A stretch of 64,000 bases of DNA from Thiobacillus denitrificans (GCA_002403375.1 DHHQ01000017.1:118947-182946), one strand, 5' to 3'. Shown: positions 54,567 through 62,898, numbered from the stretch's first letter. The notes: generated by a model not told the origin, from the sequence alone. Program-made: numbers and translations.

Positions 54567-56189
54567 CTATCGCTTCACCACCCGGTCCGCCAGCGCCAGG
54601 CTCGCCGGCCGGTGGGTGATCAGCAGCACGGTCTTGCCGCCGAGCGTGGTGCGGCAGTCCTCGATGAAGCGCGCCTCGCCCTCGGGGTCGAACATCGCGG
54701 TGGCCTCGTCGAGGATGAGGATGGGCGGGTCCTTGAGCAGCGCGCGGGCGAGCGCGATGCGCTGCCGCTGGCCGCCGGAGAGGCGCACGCCCTGGTCGCC
54801 GATCAGCGTGTCGTAGCCCTGCGGCAGCTGGACGATGAAGTCGTGCGCCTGGGCGAGCCGCGCGGCGTGCTCGATCGCGGCGTCGTCGGCGTCGCTGCGG
54901 CCGTAGCCGATGTTGTCGCGCACGCTGCCGTTGAACAGCAGCACGTGCTGCGGCACGACGCCGATCCGGGCGCGCAGGCTTTCGAGGTCGACGCCCGCGA
55001 TGTCGGTGCCGTCGATCAGGATCTGCCCGGCCTGCGGTTCGTGCAGCCGCATCAGCAGGTGGGCGAGGGTGCTCTTGCCGGCGCCGTTCTCGCCGGTGAT
55101 GGCGACGGTCTCGCCGGCCTCGATGCGCAGGCTGAAGTTATCGAGCACCGGGTCGCGGCCGGGGTAGGCGAAGACGACGTCGCGGAATTCGATTTCGCCG
55201 CGCACGTGACCGAGCGCGTGCGCGGCGTGCGCGAACGGCTCGGGCGCCTCGGTGAGCACGGATTTGAGCCGCTGCAGCGCGCCGCCGGCCTGGCGGGTCT
55301 GGCCGTAGACGTCGGCGAGCGCGGAAACCGGGCGGGTGAGCAGCGCGGCGTAGAGCAGGAAGCTCACCATCTCGGCCGGCGGGCGGCTGGCCATCTGCTC
55401 GCTCATCACCCACAGCACGGCGACCATGCCGGCGGCGGCGAGGAACTGCAGCGTCGGCCCGAGCGCGGCGTAGATGCGGCGCTGCTCGGCGCTCAGGTGC
55501 AGGATGCGGTGGATCTTGCCGCGGTAGCGCGCCGATTCGCGCGCCTCGCGGGTGAAGGTCTTGATCGCCGGCAGCATGCCGAGGTTCTCCTCGGCGGTGG
55601 CGATCGCGTCGGCGTGCGCGTCCTGCAGCTGGGCGGCGAGCGGGCGCAGGCGGCGGCCGAGCACCTTGAGGAGCAGATAGAACAGCGGCACCAGCACGAC
55701 GACGAAGCCCGCGAGCCGCGCGTCGATGCGGAACATCAGCGCCACCGCGCCGGCGACGGTGAGCAGCAGCGGCACCGTGGAGAGCAGCGTGCCGCTGAGG
55801 AAGCCCGACAGATGCGCGACGTCGTTCGTCAGCAGCGCGAGGATGTCGCCCTGGCGCCGCTGGTGGTAGAAGGCGAGCGGCAGCGCCTGCAGGTGGTCGT
55901 AGAGGCGGATGCGCAGGTCGGCGAGGATCTGCTCGGCGCTGCGCGAGAGCAGATAGCCGTTGGCGAACTTGAGCAGCGCCTGCGCCGCGAACAGCGCCAG
56001 CAGCGCGAGCAGCAGCGGCCCGGTGACCGCCGCCGCCTCGCCGAGCAGGCTGCCGGCGAGCTGACCGCCGAGCCACGGCACCGCGAGCGCCATCGCGCTC
56101 TCGGCGAGCATCAGGAGGGCGCAGAAGGCGAGCGTCGCCCGGTAGGGGCGGGCGTGGCCGAGGAGGAAGCGGAGGTCGGAGGGGGGCAT
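54567..56189 (-). CDS. ABC exporter (fused membrane and ATPase domains)
   Basis: 540 residues from ATG 56189. The N-terminal half has six membrane helices; the ATPase half carries Walker A in VAITGENGAGKSTLAHLL, Q-loop GVVPQHVLLF, signature VRLSGGQRQRIALARAL and Walker B ILILDEATAMFD. It belongs to the MsbA/lipid-peptide exporter type. Lasso-peptide clusters normally have such an exporter (D). Its 3' end is repeated at 52741, next to the B2 gene, which suggests it was the adjacent exporter before the HipBA module separated them. A lipid-export role cannot be excluded. Confidence 0.85.
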   Translation of the reverse strand: MPPSDLRFLLGHARPYRATLAFCALLMLAESAMALAVPWLGGQLAGSLLGEAAAVTGPLLLALLALFAAQALLKFANGYLLSRSAEQILADLRIRLYDHLQALPLAFYHQRRQGDILALLTNDVAHLSGFLSGTLLSTVPLLLTVAGAVALMFRIDARLAGFVVVLVPLFYLLLKVLGRRLRPLAAQLQDAHADAIATAEENLGMLPAIKTFTREARESARYRGKIHRILHLSAEQRRIYAALGPTLQFLAAAGMVAVLWVMSEQMASRPPAEMVSFLLYAALLTRPVSALADVYGQTRQAGGALQRLKSVLTEAPEPFAHAAHALGHVRGEIEFRDVVFAYPGRDPVLDNFSLRIEAGETVAITGENGAGKSTLAHLLMRLHEPQAGQILIDGTDIAGVDLESLRARIGVVPQHVLLFNGSVRDNIGYGRSDADDAAIEHAARLAQAHDFIVQLPQGYDTLIGDQGVRLSGGQRQRIALARALLKDPPILILDEATAMFDPEGEARFIEDCRTTLGGKTVLLITHRPASLALADRVVKR

Positions 56190-56257
56190 GGGCGGTCCCG
56201 GATTATAGGGGCGGGCCTTCATGCTGGTTCAGCTGGGGCACTGTGGGGCGGCAGGCT

Positions 56258-56298
56258 GCAGCGAATCGCATCGCTGGCATCGCGACGCGATTCGCTGC
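56258..56298. terminator. hairpin upstream of the ABC exporter
   Basis: GCAGCGAATCGC (56258-56269) pairs perfectly with GCGATTCGCTGC (56287-56298) over a 17-base loop. It follows the HEPN remnant and precedes the exporter on the minus strand, consistent with a structural terminator or REP-like element; there is no T-run. Confidence 0.4.
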
Positions 56299-56339
56299 CA
56301 TGACGGGGCGCGATGGCGACCCGTGCGCTGCATGCGCCC

Positions 56340-56714
56340 TCAGGCGCCGTTCTCGCTCGGCAGGCCTTCGAGCGCTTGCTGCACCTGCAGATGCAGCCCC
56401 GGCAAATCGGCGTGGATCGTTTTCCAGACGATTTCCAGATCGACCTTGAAGTAGCCGTGCGCCACCGCGTTGCGCATCTGGTAGGCGAACGCCAAAGGCA
56501 ATTCGGGATTGGCGGCGGCAAATTCCGGATACCGCGTTTCGATGTTGTGGCTGGCTTCGCCGATGATTTACAAATTGCGGATCACCGCATCCTGAGCCAT
56601 CGCGTTTTCGAGGAATGCAACCTCGCTCATGTTCCCGGTGTAGCGCTCAATCCGCTCGATGGCTTCGAGGATGTGCGCCAGATAGTCGGCCAGGCGTTGC
56701 TTGTCCCGGCTCAC
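56340..56714 (-). pseudogene. HEPN-family toxin with a nonsense codon
   Basis: GTG 56714 opens SRDKQRLADYLAHILEAIER and runs to AQDAVIRNL, where a TAA at 56568-56570 replaces the usual acidic or Gln codon. The frame then continues IIGEASHNIETRYPEFAAAN and QMRNAVAHGYFKVDLEIVWK to TGA 56340. The RNase motif R-x4-H (RNAVAH) lies beyond the stop, so the truncated product would lack the active site. It is the toxin partner of the MNT gene, overlapping its stop by four bases (GTGA). Confidence 0.82.
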
Positions 56715-57001
56715 ACCGGCACCGCTTCGGCAAGTACGGCCGCCCGGAATTTCTCCGGAAGCGCCCTCGGCGTTACGACGTCTACCGGGATCCCCAGCAG
56801 CTGCAGCAGTTCGTGTCGAATCGCACCGATGTCGAGAAGCGTCGTCTCGGGCGTCGGGTCGATGAGGATGTCCAGGTCGCTGGCCTCGGTGTCGCTGCCC
56901 TCGGCCACGGATCCGAACACGCGAGCGTTGCGCGCGTGATGAGACTCCACCACGCGGCGGATGGCTTCCCGATTGGCAGCCAAGGCTTCGGACGGTTTCA
57001 T
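56711..57001 (-). CDS. MNT-type nucleotidyltransferase antitoxin
   Basis: 96 residues. The minimal nucleotidyltransferase motif GS-x9-D-x-D is present in VFGSVAEGSDTEASDLDILID. MNT proteins AMPylate a tyrosine of their HEPN partner to neutralise it. The partner here is broken by a stop codon, so this gene has probably lost its role. Its ATG overlaps the stop of a decayed upstream frame by four bases (ATGA). Confidence 0.85.
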   Translation of the reverse strand: MKPSEALAANREAIRRVVESHHARNARVFGSVAEGSDTEASDLDILIDPTPETTLLDIGAIRHELLQLLGIPVDVVTPRALPEKFRAAVLAEAVPV

Positions 57002-57302
57002 ACCACTCGCTCCACAACAATTTCCGGCTTCATCATAGCGTGACTTGGCAGCCCAGTAAGTCGCGCCATGACTGGATCGGCAATGGATACGCCAGCCAGC
57101 GCGGCATCGGCCAAGCGGACCTTCACGCCCTGGCGCGCAGGGCGGCAAGGCGGGCGGCCAGCTCCCCCATTGCCGCGTCGTGGTCATACAAACGGGCCTT
57201 GCCGGTCGACACATCGGCCAAGGGGGCGCAGACCTTGCGGGCAAGCCAGGCTGCGTGACCCGGATGCGGCCCTGTGCAGAGGCCTGGGTCGGCTCTATCC
57301 AT
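56998..57302 (-). pseudogene. frameshifted remnant of an unidentified gene
   Basis: From ATG 57302 one frame reads GHAAWLARKVCAPLADVSTG and KARLYDHDAAMGELAARLAA to a TGA at 57123. Shifting frame just before it continues QGVKVRLADAALAGVSIADP and PSHAMMKPEIVVERVV to a TGA overlapping the MNT start. The joined product looks coding in composition but I do not recognise it. It may be the original first gene of this operon. Confidence 0.4.
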
Positions 57303-57318
57303 TGCGCTGCATTGGGAC

Positions 57319-57792
57319 CTATTCCTTGATGTGATGGTGAACGGGTGCAGCGAACGGCCCGCCCGTGACGACCCCGCCCGGGGCGATGCTCCGGCGGGCA
57401 AAGCTGCCCTGTCGCACCTCGAGCGCGTAGCGGACCGGAACTGCCGCGCAGTGGAGCTCGCGCGTCTCCGGCTGCATGTCCGCGATGCCGACGACGGTGC
57501 CGTCGTCGCCGAGGAAGGCGATCGACAGCGGCAGCGGGGTGTCCTTCATCCAGAAGCAGTGGCGGTCGGCTGTCTCGAAGACGAACAGCATGCCGGCGTC
57601 GTCGGCGAGTGCGGTGCGCCCCATCAGCCCCTGCGCGCGCTGCGCCGGGGTGGCCGCGACTTCGACGTCGAAGCGGTGCGGGCCGGAACGGAGTTCGGTG
57701 CGCGGAAGCGGGGAGGCGGCCGCGGCGGCGAGCGAGGCCGCCGCGGTCAAGGCGGCGAGGGCGGCCTGAAGACGTCGCTTAGAGGACTTCAC
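57319..57792 (-). CDS. secreted DUF192 protein
   Basis: 157 residues from GTG 57792. It has a signal-like hydrophobic segment rich in Ala, then a DUF192 domain: RFDVEVAATPAQRAQGLMGRTAL, GMLFVFETADRHCFWMKDTPLPLSIAFL, and YALEVRQGSFARRSIAPG. The family is a small beta-barrel of unknown function, usually periplasmic. The start lies inside purK (14-bp overlap), implying translational coupling at the end of the purE-purK operon. Confidence 0.8.
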   Translation of the reverse strand: MKSSKRRLQAALAALTAAASLAAAAASPLPRTELRSGPHRFDVEVAATPAQRAQGLMGRTALADDAGMLFVFETADRHCFWMKDTPLPLSIAFLGDDGTVVGIADMQPETRELHCAAVPVRYALEVRQGSFARRSIAPGGVVTGGPFAAPVHHHIKE

Positions 57793-58990
57793 GCATCCGC
57801 TCGGCGAGCGCGAGCGCGGCGGGCAGGTCGGTGTCGAGCACGTTGAAGTGGCCCATCTTGCGCCCGGGGCGCGCGGACTCCTTGCCGTAGAGGTGGAGCT
57901 TGACGTTGGGGTGGGCGAGCAGCGCATCCCAGTTGGGGCCGCCGCCCGTCCAGCGGTCGCCGAGGATGTTGACCATCACCACCGGCGACATCAGGCGCGT
58001 GTCGCCGAGCGGCAGGCCGGCGAGCGCGCGCACCTGCTGCTCGAACTGGTCGGTGACGCAGGCGTCGAGCGTGTAGTGGCCGGAGTTGTGCGGGCGCGGG
58101 GCGATCTCGTTGACCAGCAGCCTGCCGCCGACGACGAAGAATTCGACCGCCATCACGCCGACGTAGCCGAGCTTGTCGGCGATGTCGCGCGCCATGTCGC
58201 GCGCCTGGGTGGCGATCGTGTCGGATACGCGGGCGGGGACGATGGAGACGTCGAGGATGCCGGCCTCGTGGCGGTTCTCGGCGACCGGGAACAGCACGCA
58301 TTCGCCGGCGTCGCTGCGCGCGAGCACCACCGACACCTCGCACTCGAGCTTGACGAAGCCTTCGAGCACGCAGGGCTGGCCGCCGAATTCGCGGAACGCG
58401 GCGCGCGCCTCGTCGAGGCTGTCGACCCGCGCCTGGCCCTTGCCGTCGTAGCCGAAGCGCGCGACCTTGAGCAGCGCCGGGAAGCCGGTGTCGGCGCTGC
58501 CCTGGTCGAGGTCGCCCTCGTTGTAGACGAGCGCGAAGGGCGCGGTGGCGAAGCCGTTGGTCGCGAGCCAGGACTTCTCGTGGCTGCGGTCCTGCGCGAT
58601 CGCGACGCACTGGGCGCCGGGCGACACGCGGGTGTGGCTGGCGAGCTCGATCAGGCTCGCCGCGGGGACGTTCTCGAACTCGGTGGTGACCGCGGCGCAC
58701 GCGGCGCCGAGCTGGCGCAGCGCGCCGTGGTCGGTGTAGTCGGCCTGCAGGTGGACGTCGGCCATCTGCCCGGCGGGGCTGGAAAAGTCGGGGTCGAGCA
58801 CCATGACCTTGTAGCCCATGGTGCGCGCGGCGATGGTGAACATGCGGCCGAGCTGGCCGCCGCCGAGGATGCCGAGCGTCGCGCCCGGCAGGATCGGCAA
58901 CGCCGCCCTAAAGGACTCCGATCCACTACGGGCTGAAGCCCGTTTGGAATCGTATGTGCCGGTCAGGTTCGGCTGCGCCTCATTCGACAT
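57779..58990 (-). CDS. purK: N5-carboxyaminoimidazole ribonucleotide synthase (PurK)
   Basis: 403 residues, ATP-grasp. It uses ATP and bicarbonate to make N5-CAIR from AIR, the step before PurE. ATLGILGGGQLGRMFTIAAR starts the fold, and GFPALLKVARFGYDGKGQAR and VMAVEFFVVGGRLLVNEIAPRPHNSGHYT are diagnostic. ATG 58990 overlaps purE by 11 bp. The first 34 residues are extra relative to most PurK proteins, and the DNA there (58928-58943) is a perfect ACGGGCT/AGCCCGT hairpin of the intergenic-repeat type. This suggests a repeat inserted in frame; later starts are not obvious. Confidence 0.93.
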   Translation of the reverse strand: MSNEAQPNLTGTYDSKRASARSGSESFRAALPILPGATLGILGGGQLGRMFTIAARTMGYKVMVLDPDFSSPAGQMADVHLQADYTDHGALRQLGAACAAVTTEFENVPAASLIELASHTRVSPGAQCVAIAQDRSHEKSWLATNGFATAPFALVYNEGDLDQGSADTGFPALLKVARFGYDGKGQARVDSLDEARAAFREFGGQPCVLEGFVKLECEVSVVLARSDAGECVLFPVAENRHEAGILDVSIVPARVSDTIATQARDMARDIADKLGYVGVMAVEFFVVGGRLLVNEIAPRPHNSGHYTLDACVTDQFEQQVRALAGLPLGDTRLMSPVVMVNILGDRWTGGGPNWDALLAHPNVKLHLYGKESARPGRKMGHFNVLDTDLPAALALAERMREVL

Positions 58991-59477
58991 CGGGCAGCTC
59001 CATCGCCAGCACCGAGTCGGACTGGCCGCGGCGGAAGTCGCCGAGCTGCTGCGCGAGGCCGGCGTCATAGCGGCCGATCAGCGCGGCGGCGAACAGCGCG
59101 GCGTTGGCGGCACCGGCTTCGCCGATCGCGAAGGTGGCGACCGGGATGCCCTTCGGCATCTGCACGATGGAGAGCAGGGAATCCATGCCCTTGAGGTACT
59201 TCGACGGCACCGGCACGCCGAGCACCGGGACGATGGTCTTCGACGCAATCATGCCGGGCAGGTGGGCGGCACCGCCGGCGCCGGCGATGATCGCCTTGAG
59301 CCCGCGCGCCTCGGCGCTCGCGGCGTAGTCGAACAGGAGGTCGGGGGTGCGGTGGGCCGAGACGACCCGGGCTTCGAACGGGATGCCCAGGTGCTTGAGC
59401 TGCATCGCGGCGTGCTTCATCACCTCCCAGTCGCTGGAAGACCCCATCACCACGCCTACCTGCGGTGCGTTCATCAT
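58980..59477 (-). CDS. purE: N5-CAIR mutase (PurE)
   Basis: 165 residues of class I PurE: VGVVMGSSSDWEVMKHAAMQL, VVSAHRTPDLLFDYA, IIAGAGGAAHLPGMIAS and SIVQMPKGIPVATFAIG. It converts N5-CAIR to CAIR, which PurC (6730-7611) then uses. ATG at 59477 or 59474 (two Met in a row). It overlaps purK by 11 bp. A TAAAAT -10-like hexamer lies 28 bp upstream. Confidence 0.95.
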   Translation of the reverse strand: MMNAPQVGVVMGSSSDWEVMKHAAMQLKHLGIPFEARVVSAHRTPDLLFDYAASAEARGLKAIIAGAGGAAHLPGMIASKTIVPVLGVPVPSKYLKGMDSLLSIVQMPKGIPVATFAIGEAGAANAALFAAALIGRYDAGLAQQLGDFRRGQSDSVLAMELPDVE

Positions 59478-59504
59478 GCTGATTCCTGCAATGCGAAAGC
59501 CGGC

Positions 59505-59530
59505 ATTTTAGCGCGCGGAGCCCCTACAAT
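59505..59530. promoter_or_regulatory. divergent -10 boxes for purE and the DUF486 gene
   Basis: The minus-strand TAAAAT at 59505-59510 suits purE and the plus-strand TACAAT at 59525-59530 suits the DUF486 gene. They share a 75-bp intergenic spacer. The -35 regions are not convincing. Confidence 0.35.
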
Positions 59531-59552
59531 GGCGCGCGCTCCGGAGACGACC

Positions 59553-59900
59553 ATGCCCGCATCCCTGCAGACCCTGATCCTGCTCACGCTGTCCAATGTG
59601 TTCATGACCTTCGCCTGGTACGCGCACCTGAAGGACATGAACAATCAGCCCTGGGTGATCGCGGCCTTCGCCAGCTGGGGCATCGCGCTCTTCGAATACC
59701 TGCTGCAGGTGCCGGCGAACCGCATCGGCTTCACGGTGATGAGCCTGCCGCAGCTGAAGATCATGCAGGAGGTGATCGCGCTCACCGTGTTCATCCCGTT
59801 CGCCGTCCTCTACATGAAGGTCGAGCTGAAGTGGGACTTCCTGTGGGCGGCGCTGTGCCTCATCGGCGCGGTTTACTTCATGTTCCGCGAGTCGGTGTAG
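59553..59900 (+). CDS. DUF486 / DMT-like small membrane protein
   Basis: 115 residues with four membrane helices: LQTLILLTLSNVFMTFAWYAHL, WVIAAFASWGIALFEYLLQV, IMQEVIALTVFIPFAVLYM, and FLWAALCLIGAVYFMF. It belongs to the DUF486 group of the drug/metabolite transporter superfamily; substrate unknown. ATG 59553 follows GGAGA at 59542. An earlier in-frame ATG at 59529 lacks a ribosome site. Confidence 0.85.
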   Translation: MPASLQTLILLTLSNVFMTFAWYAHLKDMNNQPWVIAAFASWGIALFEYLLQVPANRIGFTVMSLPQLKIMQEVIALTVFIPFAVLYMKVELKWDFLWAALCLIGAVYFMFRESV

Positions 59901-59966
59901 GCGGGCGGCAACGTCGCGGTGATTCGTCTATGGTGAGGGATCCACCGGCTTTTCAGGAGCTGCGTC

Positions 59967-60443
59967 ATGCGTATCCCCTCCATCCCCGGCCCGGCGGCTG
60001 ACTCTGCGCTGCGGGCTTCCCTCCTCGCCGTCCTGCTCGCCGCCGCCCCTGCCGTCGCAGAAACGTCGCCGCTCGCCACGACCGCCGGCGACGCCGCGCT
60101 CCAGTGGGGCGGCTGCCCCGACTTCATGCCCAAGGGCTGCGAGATCGCGGTGCTCCACGGCGACCCGGCCAAGGACAACGCCGACGTCTTCTTCAAGGTG
60201 CCCGCGAACGCGGTGATCCCGCGCCACTGGCACACCTCGGCGGAGCGCATGGTGCTGGTCGCCGGCGAGATGCGCGTGACCTACGACGGCCGCGAGACCG
60301 TCGTGCTCAAGCCCGGCACCTACGCCTACGGGCCGCCCAAGGCGCCGCACAAGGCGACGTGCGGCGACGCCGGCCCCTGCGTGCTCTTCATCGCGTTCGA
60401 GTCGCCGGTCGACGCGATCGCCGGAGGCCCGGGCGAGAAGTAG
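59967..60443 (+). CDS. periplasmic cupin-domain protein
   Basis: 158 residues with a signal peptide ending AAAPAVAET. The cupin barrel has motif 1 IPRHWHTSAERMVLVAGEM (two His and a Glu) and motif 2 PGTYAYGPPKAPHKATC, giving a probable metal site. It is of the ChrR/DUF4437-like single-domain cupin group whose function is not established. AGGAG lies 8 bp before the ATG. It is followed by a strong terminator. Confidence 0.82.
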   Translation: MRIPSIPGPAADSALRASLLAVLLAAAPAVAETSPLATTAGDAALQWGGCPDFMPKGCEIAVLHGDPAKDNADVFFKVPANAVIPRHWHTSAERMVLVAGEMRVTYDGRETVVLKPGTYAYGPPKAPHKATCGDAGPCVLFIAFESPVDAIAGGPGEK

Positions 60444-60453
60444 GGGCAAACAA

Positions 60454-60478
60454 AAAGCCCCGCACGGGGCGGGGCTTT
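60454..60478. terminator. bidirectional rho-independent terminator
   Basis: AAAGCCCCGC (60454-60463) pairs perfectly with GCGGGGCTTT (60469-60478) over a 5-base loop. A-rich and T-rich edges on the two sides allow it to serve both the cupin gene and the convergent tusE-like gene. Confidence 0.85.
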
Positions 60479-60499
60479 CTGGAGCGGAACGGGCGTCGG

Positions 60500-60832
60500 T
60501 CAGACGCAGCCGGTCGGCTTCGGGGTGCCGGCGTAGCGGCCGGCCTGCTTGGCGGGGCCGAACGGGAACAGGTCGAACAGGAATTTCTTGTCGCCCCACT
60601 CGGCGCCGAACTCTTCCTTCAGGCCCTTCTGCAGGAAGCGCAGGTTGGGGGCGGTGCCGTTCTGCGCGAACTGGTCGCGCATGTAGTGGATGACTTTCCA
60701 GTGGTTTTCGGCCAGTTCCAGGTTGTCTTCCTTGGCCAGCTCGACGGCCAGTTCCTCGGACCAGTCTTCCAGGTTGACCAGATAGCCTTCGGGGTCGGTT
60801 TCGACGATTTTTCCGTTGATTTCGCGTTCCAT
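60500..60832 (-). CDS. tusE: TusE/DsrC-family sulfur-transfer protein
   Basis: 110 residues. MEREINGKIVETDPEGYLVN, LAENHWKVIHYMRDQFAQNG and a C-terminus GRYAGTPKPTGCV identify the DsrC/TusE family. Only the penultimate Cys (CysA) is present; the second Cys found eleven residues upstream in sulfite-reducing DsrC is Gly here. So it is a TusE-like sulfur relay protein (tRNA 2-thiouridine synthesis or regulation) rather than a dissimilatory DsrC. Clear sigma-70 promoter upstream. Confidence 0.85.
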   Translation of the reverse strand: MEREINGKIVETDPEGYLVNLEDWSEELAVELAKEDNLELAENHWKVIHYMRDQFAQNGTAPNLRFLQKGLKEEFGAEWGDKKFLFDLFPFGPAKQAGRYAGTPKPTGCV

Positions 60833-60873
60833 GTTGCAGTCCTTGCCTTGTTCAAAAAAATTACGATGGGGAC

Positions 60874-60902
60874 ACAATAGAATACCCTAGTAAAATAGTC
60901 AA
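60874..60902 (-). promoter_or_regulatory. sigma-70 promoter of the tusE-like gene
   Basis: Minus strand TTGACT (60897-60902), a 17-bp spacer and TATTGT (60874-60879), 41 bp before the start codon in a locally AT-rich stretch. Confidence 0.6.
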
Positions 60903-61175
60903 CCACTTTGTGCATGCCAGATCCCATGCGGCTTGCGGCCGGATGGGGGCGGCCGGGCGCGTGCCGCCGCGAGGGTTTTTCATCACGATAAAAGTAGTTT
61001 TTTGTATTAAATTCGCAGGAATCCGCGCGTCTGCGCGAAAAATTCCCGACTTGCACGCCGGCGAGCGCCAGGTTTCGCGCCGCGCGGCGGCCAGCGCCGC
61101 CGGCGGGATCGTGCGCGCCAGCGCGATCGCCCGGGCGCGCAGCGCGGCGCCGAACCGCCCGGCACCGGACCGCGT
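60903..61175. other. intergenic region
   Basis: Spacer of 273 bp between the tusE-like promoter and the AEC transporter stop. A short AT-rich run near 60980-61020 stands out from GC-rich surroundings. No gene, convincing terminator or repeat is seen. Confidence 0.4.
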
Positions 61176-62054
61176 TCAGTTCAGCGCGAACGCCAGCACC
61201 ACGGGCATCACCGCGAGCGCGGCGAGGTTGCCGAGCAGCACGATCGACGCCACGCGCTCGGGCTCCTGGCGGTACTGCTCGGCCATCAGGTAGTTGAGCA
61301 CCGCGGGCGGCAGCGCGCCGAACACCAGCAGGATCGACTGCTGCACCGGGTCGAGCCCGAGGAAGGGCGTGACCAGCAGCACCATGACGATGCCGGTCGC
61401 GGGCGAGACGATGCCGCTCGCCAGGCCGATGTGCCAGTCGCGGAACGAGACCTGGTTGAGCCGCACGCCGAGCGCGAACAGCAGCATCGGGATCGACGCG
61501 TCGCCGACCATCTTGATCGCGGTGTAGAGCGCGTCGGGCAGCACGGTGCCGGACAGGCTCACCGCGACGCCGGCAACGGTCGCCGCCATCACCGGCGTCT
61601 TCAGGAGCTGCAGCAGGCGCATGCGGTGGGCGAGCAGGTAGGGGCCCAGCGAGAAGTGCAGCACCATCTCGACGAGGAACAGGATGATCGCCGCGCCGAG
61701 CGCCGCCTCGCCGAACGCGAGCACGATGAGCGGAATGCCCATGTTGCCGGAGTTGTTGAACATCATCGGCGGCACGAAGGTCCTGGCGTCGACCTTGAGC
61801 AGGCGCGCCACCGGCCACGCGAGCAGCCCCGAGCCGAGGATCACCGCCGCGCCGCCGACGGCGAGCTGCCAGTAGTTCGCGAAGTCGAAGTCCTTCGAGG
61901 CGAGCGCGGCGAACACCAGCGCCGGCACCAGCACGTCCATGCTGATCTGGTTGGTGACGCCGATGTCGGGGCGCTTGACGCGGCCGTACCACCAGCCGAT
62001 GCCGATGACGGCGAACACCGGGAAGACGATGGAGAGGATGCGCAGCGCGAGCAT
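61176..62054 (-). CDS. AEC-family (auxin efflux carrier-like) permease
   Basis: 292 residues with about ten membrane segments. LRILSIVFPVFAVIGIGWWYG at the start, FNNSGNMGIPLIVLAFGEAALG (the NxGxxGxPL crossover) and GDASIPMLLFALGVRLN are typical of bacterial AEC transporters, which export or import organic anions such as malonate or malate. ATG 62054 is by homology; upstream is the chrB-like gene stop at 62072, 17 bp away. It may belong to the same transcript as the chromate genes. Confidence 0.85.
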   Translation of the reverse strand: MLALRILSIVFPVFAVIGIGWWYGRVKRPDIGVTNQISMDVLVPALVFAALASKDFDFANYWQLAVGGAAVILGSGLLAWPVARLLKVDARTFVPPMMFNNSGNMGIPLIVLAFGEAALGAAIILFLVEMVLHFSLGPYLLAHRMRLLQLLKTPVMAATVAGVAVSLSGTVLPDALYTAIKMVGDASIPMLLFALGVRLNQVSFRDWHIGLASGIVSPATGIVMVLLVTPFLGLDPVQQSILLVFGALPPAVLNYLMAEQYRQEPERVASIVLLGNLAALAVMPVVLAFALN

Positions 62055-62071
62055 CGCGAGCGGCGGAGCGT

Positions 62072-62527
62072 TTACGTCCCGGCGGCTTGCGTAGGGTGCG
62101 CCTCGCCGTGCGCGTGCTTCAGCCAGGCGTAGTAGGCGTCGTACATCACCATGCCCTGTTGCAGCATCGCGTGGTCGTCCGAATACATGGCAGACAGGCC
62201 GAGCGACTGCGCGAGCAGGCCGGCGCACTGCGGCGCGAGGTCGAGCCGGCCTGTATCGGCGCCGCGGACGATGACGGCGAGCTGCTGCAGCGCCGGGTCG
62301 GTCAGCCCGTGCAGCCGCAGGAACGCGTCGAAGCTGCACAGTTCGCCGACGTGGCCGTGCTCGACGCCTGGGATGTCGTAGGGAATCGCGCCGGTCTCCG
62401 CGGCGACCTCAAGCACCTGCTCGGCCGGCACGTAGAGGAATTCGGCCTCGGGGTCGATGAAGCGCGCGACCAGCCACGGGCAGGCGATGCGGTCGATCTT
62501 CGGCCGCGCGCGGGTCACCCATTTCAT
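62072..62527 (-). CDS. ChrB C-terminal-domain-like chromate resistance protein
   Basis: 151 residues. WVTRARPKIDRIACPWLVARFIDPEAEFLYVP, VEHGHVGELCSFDAFL and HAMLQQGMVMYDAYYAWLK match the C-terminal half of ChrB, which in full-length ChrB regulates chrA in response to chromate. Only this domain is present, as in many stand-alone homologues. It overlaps the rhodanese gene by four bases (ATGA). Confidence 0.83.
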   Translation of the reverse strand: MKWVTRARPKIDRIACPWLVARFIDPEAEFLYVPAEQVLEVAAETGAIPYDIPGVEHGHVGELCSFDAFLRLHGLTDPALQQLAVIVRGADTGRLDLAPQCAGLLAQSLGLSAMYSDDHAMLQQGMVMYDAYYAWLKHAHGEAHPTQAAGT

Positions 62528-62898
62528 TTTTTCGCCACCTTGCCGCCCGCCGCCTTGTAGGCTTCGAGGCCGCCCTCGATGTAGCGCGCCTTCACCCCCG
62601 CGGCCTGCAGGCGGTCGACCACGCTGTTCGAAACTGCGCCGCCGCGCACGCAGTAGACCACCACGTCGAGCGTGAGTGGCACAGCGCCGATCCAGGCGTC
62701 GATCTTCTCCGGGTTTTTCCACAGTGCGCCGGGAATGGTTTCGCTGGACCCGGCGTAATCGGCCTCGCGCCGCACGTCGAAGACCAGCGCGGTGTCGGGG
62801 TCGACCTTGGCGGGCTTGATGGTGCGCGCGAGTTCGTCGCACTTCTCGCTGGGGGTGGCGCAGCCGCAGCGCTTCGGTGCCTGGGTGTCGTTTTCCAT
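62524..62898 (-). CDS. rhodanese-domain protein of the chromate operon
   Basis: 124 residues. A rhodanese fold with TALVFDVRREADYAGSSETI and active-site loop VVVYCVRGGAVSNSV (Cys in CVRGGAVS). An N-terminal Cys pair (RCGCATPSEKC) may bind metal. Rhodaneses of this kind occur with chrA and chrB-like genes in chromate-resistance operons, although their role is not established. It begins 8 bp after chrA on the same strand. Confidence 0.82.
   Translation of the reverse strand: MENDTQAPKRCGCATPSEKCDELARTIKPAKVDPDTALVFDVRREADYAGSSETIPGALWKNPEKIDAWIGAVPLTLDVVVYCVRGGAVSNSVVDRLQAAGVKARYIEGGLEAYKAAGGKVAKK

Noticed and set aside
60500..60832. Dissimilatory sulfite-reduction protein DsrC
   Set aside because: The second conserved C-terminal Cys is replaced by Gly, which fits TusE-type proteins; no dsrAB genes are near.
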